This document shows positions 7,406-14,450 of a stretch of 64,000 nt of DNA, piece by piece. The notes beneath the pieces were generated by a model that made no database searches, was not told the origin of the DNA, and saw only the letters and a program-made list of their open reading frames with translations. Position numbers and translations under genes: made by a program. The stretch covers positions 1 to 64,000 of the forward strand of contig CAKRDD010000013.1 in assembly GCA_934309345.1 (NCBI GenBank), in the 5' to 3' direction. Source of the stretch: an uncultured Mediterraneibacter sp. (GTDB lineage: Bacteria; Bacillota; Clostridia; Lachnospirales; Lachnospiraceae). Within the stretch, counting starts at the first letter, position 1. Each line of letters starts with the position of its first letter.

Positions 7406-7431
7406 TGGCTTGTGGCTTCGCCACCGCCACC
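7406..7431 (-). repeat. GC-rich hairpin and GGTGGC repeat beside the origin
   Basis: TGGC-TT-GTGGC pairs with GCCAC-C-GCCA around a 3-base loop, and on the minus strand GGTGGC is repeated twice in tandem. It lies between the coupling-protein stop codon and the origin hairpin. It could be a terminator-like structure, an iteron pair or part of the transfer origin. Confidence 0.45.
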
Positions 7432-7439
7432 GCTTCTGG

Positions 7440-8201
7440 TTATTGCCTCGTAAGTGCATTAATACATATTGCCTTCATTTTTTCTTCATCTCTTATTACA
7501 GGCACTTTTATAAACTTAAGTTCTGAACCCTGCCATAACATAACACCTTCGCCAGCATGAAATTTCCGATTACCTACCTCTTCTATCAACTCCTTTGGCA
7601 TAAGCATAGAATATACACTTTCTATCGATGCTCCCACTATAATGATTTGACCAAAATTTATTCTTGACCCAGACGGAAATCCGGAAGCCTCGGGGCGCTG
7701 GGTAGCTATTATGAGTCTTATAAAAAGAGAGCGTCCGAGCATAATTATTTCCGAAATTTTATTCATAACGACCCCTGCTTTCTTTTTATCTTTTCCAGAA
7801 ATTGACAGTATATTGGCTATATACTCATCCCAAATAAGTGTCACGAAATATTTCGAAGTATCTTCCCCACATTGCCTCTTATGCATGATATCATATACTT
7901 CATCCAATGCCTCTATTGTTTTATCATATGGATAATATCGAGGACACCCTCTAAGATGTGAAAAACTATCATCCTGCTTAAAATCTGCAAAGTAAACTAT
8001 TGAATCCTCTCCGTCACGCAAACATATACGAGCCAAATATTGATTGATTAAATACGACTTACCAGAACCAGACATCCCGCATATTAGTGCATGACTATTA
8101 ATTTTGGCGGATACATCTACGCATACAGGTATTTTTTTAGCATATCCATACCATGCATCATAATCATAACCGATAAGCAATTCATCAGAAGGTATCGTCA
8201 T
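7440..8201 (-). CDS. FtsK/TcpA-like DNA-pumping ATPase (coupling protein)
   Basis: The 253-residue ATPase has Walker A GMSGSGKSY, Walker B VTLIWDEY and the sensor segment ATQRPEASG of the FtsK/HerA superfamily. Tn916-type TcpA coupling proteins carry the same domain preceded by two membrane helices and a linker. Here those parts are encoded separately by the upstream gene, whose last 17 bases overlap this start in another frame. The ATG at 8201 follows GAGGTG at good spacing. It probably brings the Rep-bound element to a helper conjugation machine, or pumps DNA during replication. Confidence 0.8.
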   Translation of the reverse strand: MTIPSDELLIGYDYDAWYGYAKKIPVCVDVSAKINSHALICGMSGSGKSYLINQYLARICLRDGEDSIVYFADFKQDDSFSHLRGCPRYYPYDKTIEALDEVYDIMHKRQCGEDTSKYFVTLIWDEYIANILSISGKDKKKAGVVMNKISEIIMLGRSLFIRLIIATQRPEASGFPSGSRINFGQIIIVGASIESVYSMLMPKELIEEVGNRKFHAGEGVMLWQGSELKFIKVPVIRDEEKMKAICINALTRQ

Positions 8202-8781
8202 ACAAAACACCTCTTTCTATTGGTTTCCTTCCTTTGGCAGATTCAAAATAGATATGATTTCCTTTATTCTTTTTTCTCCCACCATATGTAATATCACCGA
8301 TTAAATGAATATCCATTCTATCGCAAATAGCTTCTTTCTTTTCCTTCCATTGCTCCATTGGAATTGTGGTATAAAATTCCCGTTTTATTACTCCTGTTTT
8401 TTTGTCTTTTTTCTTGTATTTTAGAATGGGTGGTTGACTTTTCGCATTTCTTTTATCACTAAAGACAATACTTAAATCAGCTTCATCTTTCATTGCTGTT
8501 ATATATCCTACAAACTGAATAGTTCCAACAGCACACATCATCGGAAAGAATACTTCTAAAAATTTCATGCATCCATTAAATACTCTGCCTAACAAAGCAG
8601 GAATTTCAAAACTCGAAACCAAAAATTGTTCCCATTTCACAAAATGAATTACTCCAATAGCAAAGAGAAACCACACAAGATTTATGATTGGACAATTTAA
8701 AAACTGTTGAATTCCCAAGGTCAAACGATAAAGTTGTTTCTTCCGATTATGCCGTTCTTTATTATATTGTTCATTATTCAT
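8185..8781 (-). CDS. Two-helix membrane protein, N-terminal half of a split TcpA
   Basis: The 198-residue protein has two hydrophobic segments (about 34-50 and 75-100; LVWFLFAIGVIHFV and FFPMMCAVGTIQFVGYI). Its C-terminal ~90 residues are soluble and end with REFYTTIPMEQWKEKKEA and later AKGRKPIERGVLYDD. In single-chain TcpA/FtsK proteins of Gram-positive ICEs, similar sequence links the membrane part to the ATPase. The downstream ATPase begins in the +1 frame 17 bases before this stop. A split coupling protein, a frameshift or programmed shifting could each explain this. The start has AAGGAAGG upstream. Confidence 0.6.
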   Translation of the reverse strand: MNNEQYNKERHNRKKQLYRLTLGIQQFLNCPIINLVWFLFAIGVIHFVKWEQFLVSSFEIPALLGRVFNGCMKFLEVFFPMMCAVGTIQFVGYITAMKDEADLSIVFSDKRNAKSQPPILKYKKKDKKTGVIKREFYTTIPMEQWKEKKEAICDRMDIHLIGDITYGGRKKNKGNHIYFESAKGRKPIERGVLYDDTF

Positions 8782-8849
8782 ATATCGACCTTCCTTTCTT
8801 CAAGCAGGGGAACAGGAATCCCCATTCCCCCACAGTATCAATAAAATCA

Positions 8850-9233
8850 TTAGCAATTGTAATCCAAATTAAATTCTTGCAACATAAACTCACTTAATTT
8901 TATACGCAAGTCATATGCATGGTGATACTTGCTAAATATAATGCATTTAAGCGAACTATCACTATCAATAATAAAATGATTTTTATCATCATATGAGCCA
9001 TACCGCTCATCTCTTTCGATAAAAGACCAGTATTCTGCATCATACACCATAGGATAAATATTTTCATTTACAAATTTATCTATTTTCTTATACATATCCT
9101 TTGGAAGTTTGTTGCGATACTGTCTAATTTCAAATAATTTCTTACTTTGTAAAAGTCTATCCTCATACCCTTTGATAGCTTCATTCATCAAAATGTGACA
9201 TTCTATAAGCATTGTTTCCATATATTTTTTCAT
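8850..9233 (-). CDS. Hypothetical element protein
   Basis: The 127-residue product is charged, soluble and without recognisable motifs; its first half is mostly predicted helix (KKYMETMLIECHILMNEAIK). A good ribosome binding site (AAAGGAG) precedes the ATG. It lies in the putative transfer operon between the ssDNA-binding-like gene and the membrane protein, so a role in replication, mobilization or regulation is possible. I do not recognise the family. Confidence 0.6.
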   Translation of the reverse strand: MKKYMETMLIECHILMNEAIKGYEDRLLQSKKLFEIRQYRNKLPKDMYKKIDKFVNENIYPMVYDAEYWSFIERDERYGSYDDKNHFIIDSDSSLKCIIFSKYHHAYDLRIKLSEFMLQEFNLDYNC

Positions 9234-9301
9234 TTGATTTCTCCTTTACTTATAGGGCATCGGGAAAGTATAGTCTTTTCCGATGCCATCTCTTTTCAAT
9301 T

Positions 9302-9535
9302 TTATATCTTGTGAATCATTTCAACTCGTCCACGATTTGTAAATGTAATATCAAGCATATCATTTATCTTCACATCTTTAGGCATTTCAATGCCTTCTTT
9401 AAGAAACAGCTTGTCAGCTTTAAATCCATTTACGTTCTCATCTTTGTAGAGGACAAAAGCATTCTGTCCAACAATTTTTTCCCCCACATTGTTTGTAAAG
9501 TTAACTGGTGCAATACCAACCAATTTCATCTGCAT
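9302..9535 (-). CDS. Small protein, possibly a G5P-like ssDNA-binding protein
   Basis: AAAGGAGG lies at ideal distance before the ATG at 9535, giving 77 residues. The sequence is mostly short beta-strand-like segments (KLVGIAPVNFTNN, NAFVLYKDENVNGFKA, DITFTNRGRVEMIH). Size and pattern resemble the G5P/OB-type helix-destabilising proteins found in rolling-circle plasmids and ICEs, and the location as first gene of the replication-transfer operon fits. There is no motif that proves it; an accessory regulator is the alternative. Confidence 0.55.
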   Translation of the reverse strand: MQMKLVGIAPVNFTNNVGEKIVGQNAFVLYKDENVNGFKADKLFLKEGIEMPKDVKINDMLDITFTNRGRVEMIHKI

Positions 9536-9677
9536 TATAATTTCCTCCTTTCTTATAATCATGTCATAAACAGGTATCTTATAATCAAAGTAGCTACTTG
9601 ACAATTCTTATTATAACCGCTAAAATGTATGTTGTTAATTACTTTTGTAATTACATTTCGCAAATAAAAAGAGGAGA
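9536..9677. promoter_or_regulatory. Divergent promoter region with palindromic operators
   Basis: On the plus strand TTGACA (9598-9603), a 17-base spacer and TAAAAT (9621-9626) drive the XRE repressor. On the minus strand TTGTCA (same six bases) can serve the transfer operon. The 12-bp perfect palindrome AAGTAGCTACTT (9588-9599) overlaps this shared -35 region. A second symmetrical site, GTTAATTAC-4 nt-GTAATTAC, lies around 9634-9654 downstream of the plus-strand start. This is a lysogeny-switch-like layout. Confidence 0.65.
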
Positions 9678-10478
9678 ATGTATGTTATGAACAACATTTC
9701 AAGATTGTACGATATATCTATTATTAATGAAAGAATTAAAGAAGCAAGAAAACGTAAAAACCTTACTCAACAAAAACTTGCAGACACTATTGGAGTAAAC
9801 AGGCTAGCCATACACGAATGGGAAAAAAACGAAAATAACAAAATTCCATCAGTCCAAAACTTAGTAGCTGTATGTAATACATTAGATTGTTCAATGGATT
9901 ATCTTCTGGGATCAATTGACACATCAGAGATTGAAGCAATCTCTAAAGCTTCCCTTTATTCTGGTATTTCACCAGAAATAATCAGATATGCTAAAGAACA
10001 TCCTAATTTTTGTGAGTGCCTAAACTTCATGATGCATCCTAAGAATAGTTCCACTATCTTTAATTCTCTAACACTTGAATTACTCAAAAAATCTAATATA
10101 GATGCATCTATTAAAGAATTACATGGTGAGCTAAAAGAAAAAATCATCTCCATTTTTGATGAATATATTTCTATTACATCACCAGATAAAATCAGCAAGA
10201 AATCCTATAAAGAATTTCTTAAAGACAATCTTCCCAAGGAAAAAATAAGTTTAAAAATAGATAAGACCGATTCAAAAATTTATCTAAGAAAATGTGTTTC
10301 CCAGATAGCTTATCAAAATTTCTTTTCTGAAAAAGAATTTAACTATTCTACCTTTATCAACTATCTTGTTGAACATACATTTGACCCTTTATCTCATCGC
10401 GTAATACTTGAAATTCAAACGTATAAATTGGCTAACGAATTTACAAATTTATTCACAAAATATCTCAATGAAGAGTAA
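9678..10478 (+). CDS. XRE-family repressor of the element
   Basis: The 266-residue protein has an N-terminal helix-turn-helix (INERIKEARKRKNLTQQKLA to DYLLGS, residues ~15-78) and a long C-terminal domain of unknown fold, rich in charged residues. It is transcribed divergently from the replication and transfer genes, with paired palindromes between, as in phage CI or ICE repressor modules. No LexA-type S24 protease motif or metallopeptidase HExxH is visible, so how it is inactivated is unknown. Starts at 9678 and 9687 are both possible after GAGGAG. Confidence 0.8.
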   Translation: MYVMNNISRLYDISIINERIKEARKRKNLTQQKLADTIGVNRLAIHEWEKNENNKIPSVQNLVAVCNTLDCSMDYLLGSIDTSEIEAISKASLYSGISPEIIRYAKEHPNFCECLNFMMHPKNSSTIFNSLTLELLKKSNIDASIKELHGELKEKIISIFDEYISITSPDKISKKSYKEFLKDNLPKEKISLKIDKTDSKIYLRKCVSQIAYQNFFSEKEFNYSTFINYLVEHTFDPLSHRVILEIQTYKLANEFTNLFTKYLNEE

Positions 10479-10482
10479 AAAA

Positions 10483-10516
10483 GGAAATGGAACTGATTGA
10501 TTTCAGTTCCATTTCC
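10483..10516. terminator. Bidirectional terminator between convergent genes
   Basis: A perfect 14-bp stem, GGAAATGGAACTGA with TCAGTTCCATTTCC, lies between the stop of the XRE repressor and the stop of the convergent unknown gene. On the minus strand A-rich and T-rich flanks support termination in both directions. Confidence 0.8.
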
Positions 10517-10528
10517 CACTTAACCTTA

Positions 10529-10927
10529 TTATTCTATAACCATTTCAAACTTTTCTGGATTATCTAAAATATTGTATTTCCAATCTTTCTCTTTATTCTT
10601 AAAGTAAACTACAAAATCTGCTTCTCCTATACTGTATCCAATCTTGTTCGTATATACTTGGATAACTAATTCATTAGGGCATTGTAAATCAGATGAAAAA
10701 CGTATTTTATCAAAAGAATTGTCCATGCATTTCTGAATCATATCATGTCCAAATTTTTCTCTATTACCAATCCACACTTTATTTGCTATAACAGTGATAT
10801 TCTGTTCACAATAATCGCTACTCGTTCTCAGTTGTGTATTACACACTTCTACGCTTCTTCCCCATTGTAGATATACAAGACATAATACAAGCATACCGAT
10901 TACTACAGTATATATTCTCACTTTCAC
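10529..10927 (-). CDS. Unknown membrane-anchored or secreted cargo protein
   Basis: The 132-residue protein starts with a short basic end and one hydrophobic helix (IYTVVIGMLVLCLVYLQW), followed by a soluble extracytoplasmic domain with four cysteines. The LVLC segment is only loosely like a lipobox. The rest has alternating strands (LVIQVYTNKIGYS, ADFVVYFKNKEKDW). I do not recognise the family. It is on its own transcription unit inside the element, so it may be cargo such as an exclusion, defence or surface function. Confidence 0.55.
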   Translation of the reverse strand: MKVRIYTVVIGMLVLCLVYLQWGRSVEVCNTQLRTSSDYCEQNITVIANKVWIGNREKFGHDMIQKCMDNSFDKIRFSSDLQCPNELVIQVYTNKIGYSIGEADFVVYFKNKEKDWKYNILDNPEKFEMVIE

Positions 10928-11026
10928 AATTTATTCACCTTCCACTCTATTTAATAGCCGAATATGGCTAATACTATTCTAACAGAATCACTGGTACTAT
11001 TTCAATTAGAAGGTAGGTGAAAACAA

Positions 11027-11230
11027 TTGATTAGCTATGAGCCGTTTTTTAATACACTCAAGAAAAAGCATATAACACAATATCAGCTCATAAACCAATA
11101 TCATGTCTCAGCCGGTCAATTGTCTCGTATGCGTTCGAATGCGCATATATCAACACACACCATTGATATGCTTTGCAATATTCTTGATTGTCAAGTTGAC
11201 GAAATATTATGCTTTCATAAATCAGATTAA
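11027..11230 (+). CDS. Small XRE/Cro-type DNA-binding protein
   Basis: The 67-residue protein is a single helix-turn-helix domain (KKKHITQYQLINQYHVSAG, then TIDMLCNILDCQVDEIL) of the YozG/Cro-like group. The start is a TTG at 11027 with AGGTAGGTG upstream. It lies near the right end of the element, opposite in direction to the lysS tail, and is followed by a strong terminator. A Cro-like counterpart of the larger repressor is plausible. Confidence 0.7.
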   Translation: MISYEPFFNTLKKKHITQYQLINQYHVSAGQLSRMRSNAHISTHTIDMLCNILDCQVDEILCFHKSD

Positions 11231-11236
11231 CTATTA

Positions 11237-11273
11237 TAAAAAAAGTAGCAGGCATTAATTGTCTGCTACTTTT
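11237..11273. terminator. Bidirectional terminator between the XRE gene and lysS
   Basis: AAAAGTAGCAG and CTGCTACTTTT pair around an 11-base loop. On the minus strand the stem is followed by seven T, so it can end the hybrid lysS transcript; on the plus strand it ends the small XRE gene. The element thus supplies both the lysS tail and its terminator. Confidence 0.8.
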
Positions 11274-11336
11274 AACTAAACGTGTTCTCTTTAAATCAAT
11301 AATTTCAATTTTCTAAATTTTGATACTCTTTAAATC

Positions 11337-13400
11337 CTAATACAATTTCGCACCTGCCGGAATGTGATTATCAACCATAATAAGATGCAGTTCTTCATCC
11401 TCTGAATCTTTCAGATTATTCACTGCTGAAAGCAACATACCACAAGATTCAATTCCCATCATTTTTCTCGGTGGCAGGTTAGTGATCGCAATAAGTGTCT
11501 TTCCAACTAATTCTTCTGGTTCGTAATATGCATGAATACCAGAAAGGATTGTTCTATCAATACCTGTTCCGTCATCAAGAGTAAACTGTAACAGTTTCTT
11601 TGACTTCGGTACTGCAACACACTCTTTCACCTTTACTGCACGGAAGTCTGACTTGCTGAATGTATCAAAATCTACCTCTTCCTCAAACAAAGGCTCAATC
11701 TTTACATTTGAAAAATCAATCTTCTCTTCTTTAGTCGCAATCTGGTCGCATTTTTCTGCTTCGTTACTCTTAGATGCCTTATTTTCCTGCTTATCTGCGC
11801 CGATAGACTTCATTGTCGGGAACAGCAACACATCTCTGATTGCCTCTGCTCCTGTCAGCAGCATACACATTCTGTCGATACCGAATCCGATACCACCTGT
11901 AGGCGGCATACCGATCTCCAGTGCGTTCATGAAGTCTTCATCTGTTGTATTAGCTTCATCATCGCCCTGTGCAAGCAGTTCTTCCTGCGCTTTGAAACGC
12001 TCTCTCTGATCGATCGGGTCATTCAGCTCGGAGTAAGCATTTGCCATCTCCCATCCATTCATGAAGAACTCGAAACGTTCTACATATTCTGGATTCTCTG
12101 GTTTCTTCTTTGTCAGTGGAGAGATCTCAACCGGGTGATCCATAACGAATGTCGGCTGAAGCAGGTGCTCCTCTACGAACTCCTCGAAGAAGAGGTTAAG
12201 GATATCACCTTTCTTATGTCTCTCTTCAAATTCTACATTATGCTCTTTTGCAAGTTCTCTTGCCTGCTCCAGAGTCTCAACTTCATTCCAGTCAACGCCT
12301 GCGTATTTCTTAACTGCGTCAACCATTGTGATACGCTCGAACGGTTTACCCAGATCCATCGGGATTCCTTTGTAAACGATCTGTGTTGTTCCAAGAACTT
12401 CCTGAGCAACAAAGCGATACATATTCTCTGTCAGATCCATCATGCCGTGGTAATCTGTGTATGCCTGGTAGAGCTCCATCAGAGTGAACTCTGGGTTATG
12501 TCTTGTATCAAGACCTTCGTTACGGAATACACGTCCGATCTCGTATACTTTCTCAAGTCCACCAACGATCAGTCTCTTCAGGTACAGCTCAAGTGAAATA
12601 CGAAGCTTCAGGTCCTCGTTCAGGGCGTTGAAATGTGTCTCGAACGGTCTTGCAGCTGCTCCACCGGCATTTGCTACAAGCATCGGAGTCTCAACTTCCA
12701 TAAATCCTTCTCCACTTAAGTACTTACGGATTGCAGCAAGGATCTTGGAACGTTTAATAAATGTATCTTTAGAGTCTGCATTCATGATCAGGTCTACGTA
12801 TCTCTGACGATAACGTGTGTCTGTATCTGTCAGGCCGTGGAACTTCTCCGGAAGCATCTGTAAGCTCTTGGAAAGAAGTATCATCTTCTCAGCATGGATA
12901 GAGATTTCTCCTGTTCTTGTTCTGAAAGCGAATCCTTCAAGTCCGAAGATATCACCGATATCAGATTTCTTGAAATCAGCGTAAGCGTCTGTTCCGATTG
13001 CATCTCTTGCTACGTATACCTGGATATTTCCCTGTAAATCCTGGATGTTACAGAAAGAAGCTTTACCCATAACTCTCTTGAACATCATACGTCCTGCGAT
13101 TGCTACGTGGATCGGGCTTGCATCCATGATGCTTCTTCTCTCTTCGTAATCATTCTTAAGAGCCTCTTTTGCCTGCTCTTCATCCATACCTTCTACGTTC
13201 GGCTGCTGATGATCTTTTAAGAGTTCAGCCTCATGTGCCTCATAGAGATCTTTCACTTCGAGTGAATGATGTGTCTGGTTAAACTTTGTAATCTGGAAAG
13301 GGTCTCTTCCGTTCTGCTGCAGTTCTGCAAGTTTCTCACGGCGAACCTTTCTCAGCTGATTCATATCTGGTTCCTGTGTGTTCTTCTGATTCTGTCCCAC
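11337..13400 (-). CDS. lysS: Lysyl-tRNA synthetase, hybrid gene with element-borne 3' end
   Basis: The 687-residue protein is a class II LysRS: an OB-fold anticodon domain (~85-200), then the catalytic core with motif 2 (YEIGRVFRNEG) and motif 3 (TGGIGFGIDRMCMLL). After FPTMKS a ~30-residue linker leads to a Trbp111/EMAP-type tRNA-binding domain. The GTG at 13400 is chosen because AAGGAG lies eight bases upstream. Bases 11337-11822 lie inside the integrated element: they encode a C-terminal domain nearly identical in protein but different in codons from the displaced native end at 3873. Last gene of dus-greA-lysS. Confidence 0.93.
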   Translation of the reverse strand: MGQNQKNTQEPDMNQLRKVRREKLAELQQNGRDPFQITKFNQTHHSLEVKDLYEAHEAELLKDHQQPNVEGMDEEQAKEALKNDYEERRSIMDASPIHVAIAGRMMFKRVMGKASFCNIQDLQGNIQVYVARDAIGTDAYADFKKSDIGDIFGLEGFAFRTRTGEISIHAEKMILLSKSLQMLPEKFHGLTDTDTRYRQRYVDLIMNADSKDTFIKRSKILAAIRKYLSGEGFMEVETPMLVANAGGAAARPFETHFNALNEDLKLRISLELYLKRLIVGGLEKVYEIGRVFRNEGLDTRHNPEFTLMELYQAYTDYHGMMDLTENMYRFVAQEVLGTTQIVYKGIPMDLGKPFERITMVDAVKKYAGVDWNEVETLEQARELAKEHNVEFEERHKKGDILNLFFEEFVEEHLLQPTFVMDHPVEISPLTKKKPENPEYVERFEFFMNGWEMANAYSELNDPIDQRERFKAQEELLAQGDDEANTTDEDFMNALEIGMPPTGGIGFGIDRMCMLLTGAEAIRDVLLFPTMKSIGADKQENKASKSNEAEKCDQIATKEEKIDFSNVKIEPLFEEEVDFDTFSKSDFRAVKVKECVAVPKSKKLLQFTLDDGTGIDRTILSGIHAYYEPEELVGKTLIAITNLPPRKMMGIESCGMLLSAVNNLKDSEDEELHLIMVDNHIPAGAKLY
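11734..11750. promoter_or_regulatory. GTCGCA repeats embedded in the lysS tail (likely arm sites, right end)
   Basis: GTCGCA occurs at 11734-11739 and 11745-11750, with the same 11-base period as the left-end cluster. On the coding strand they give the residues CDQIAT of the LysRS linker. The displaced native lysS end lacks them. They sit ~60-75 bases inside the att core, as expected for integrase arm sites. Confidence 0.6.
11808..11822. other. att core, right end
   Basis: This is the identical 15-bp partner of 4350-4364. To its right is the chromosomal 5' part of lysS; to its left is element DNA that continues the lysS reading frame. Confidence 0.85.
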
Positions 13401-13497
13401 TGTCTGTTCTCCTTCCATTTCTATCTGCTTCCGCATTGATTTTTATATAAATCACTACAGAAATAGTCACTTTTTATATCGTCTTTTTAAGCGAATT

Positions 13498-13523
13498 CAG
13501 ACCTCTTAATAGTAAGAGGTCTG
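13498..13523. repeat. Hairpin between greA and lysS
   Basis: CAGACCTCTTA pairs perfectly with TAAGAGGTCTG around a 4-base loop. It lacks a T-tract, so it may be an mRNA processing or stabilising hairpin within the operon, or a weak terminator after greA. Confidence 0.5.
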
Positions 13524-13534
13524 TCCTAAGCTGA

Positions 13535-14017
13535 TTATGAACGTTTGATATCAAGTACTTTGTACTGGATAACTCCTGCCTGTGTCTCAACGTCAACTAC
13601 ATCATTGATTTTCTTTCCGATCAGTGCCTGACCTACCGGAGACTCATTGGAGATCTTTCCTTCCAGACTGTTCGCCTCTGTAGAACCAACAATCTTGAAC
13701 TCCATCTCTTCCTCAAATGTGATGTCGTAAACCTTTACTGCACATCCAACATTGATCTTATCAAGATCAACTTCATCCTCTACTACAACTTCTGCATTCT
13801 TCAGGATTGCCTCAAGCTCCTCAATACGGGCTTCGATATCTCTCTGCTCGTCTTTCGCTGCATCATACTCAGCGTTCTCGGAAAGGTCTCCCTGCTCTCT
13901 TGCTTCTTTGATCTTACCTGCAACTTCTTTTCTCTTTACTACTTTCAGATTCTCAAGTTCATCCTCAATTGCCTTTAATCCGGCATAAGTAAGTAATCTT
14001 TTTTTTGCCTCTGCCAT
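13535..14017 (-). CDS. greA: Transcription elongation factor GreA
   Basis: At 160 residues it has the usual length. Residues 1-75 form the antiparallel coiled coil that enters the RNA polymerase secondary channel, with the acidic tip in EQGDLSENAEYDAAKDE (D44 and E47). The C-terminal FKBP-like domain includes VGSTEAN and SPVGQALIG. It stimulates cleavage of backtracked transcripts. It lies between dus and lysS, a common order in Clostridia. GGAAGCAGG precedes the start. Confidence 0.95.
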   Translation of the reverse strand: MAEAKKRLLTYAGLKAIEDELENLKVVKRKEVAGKIKEAREQGDLSENAEYDAAKDEQRDIEARIEELEAILKNAEVVVEDEVDLDKINVGCAVKVYDITFEEEMEFKIVGSTEANSLEGKISNESPVGQALIGKKINDVVDVETQAGVIQYKVLDIKRS

Positions 14018-14450
14018 TGTTCCTGCTTCCTTTCTACTTCCTTACCGTCACTGCCTGTTGCAACAACGTTTCGTTTCCTACAACATTTACAGATTCTCTG
14101 CAAATCATTTTCTGTCTATACTTTTCATGCATTCAAAGTTCCTTCTCTATCTACAAATATTATGATGTAACCGGATTGCTCCATTGCTATGCAATTTATA
14201 CTTTTGACACTTACATCATATTATCGGTTTTAAAATGCATGTCTGCTGTCTTTTTCTCCTGAACGCCAACCGTTGTATCAGCGTCCGTCCGCAATTTCAA
14301 TATTATACTCAAACTCGCGCTTTCTGTCAAGCAATTTCGCTCTCACAGGTCACTTCTGCGCAGTGTATGAAAAGCCTTTAAAACCGCCTTTTTCCGAACT
14401 TTTCCCATTCTGTTTTCCAACTGTTTTCAGAAGTCCTTACACTTCTTTTC
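14018..14450 (-). promoter_or_regulatory. greA promoter and long leader
   Basis: On the minus strand TTGACA (14325-14330), a 17-base spacer and TATAAT (14302-14307) form a consensus promoter. Transcription would begin near 14295, giving a leader of about 280 bases before greA. I find no known riboswitch core, T-box motif or reading frame with a ribosome binding site in it. The rest of the gap to dus holds nothing I recognise. Confidence 0.75.

Larger units (their letters stand above)
4350..11822. mobile_element. 7.5-kb integrative (mobilizable) element in lysS
   Basis: The element is bounded by identical 15-bp cores and by two copies of the lysS 3' end. It is visibly more A+T-rich than the chromosome around it. 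Contents: integrase, excisionase, CRESS-like Rep, hairpin origin, FtsK/TcpA-like ATPase with a separate membrane partner, two small unknown proteins, a divergent XRE repressor, a membrane-anchored unknown protein, a small XRE protein, and a replacement lysS tail. There is no type IV secretion apparatus, so transfer would need a helper ICE. Class: integrative and mobilizable element; its Rep type makes it unusual. Confidence 0.85.

Noticed and set aside
11240..13534. T-box leader for lysS, and likewise for asnS
   Set aside because: No GGTGGNACCGCG-type T-box sequence or specifier stem is visible upstream of either gene.
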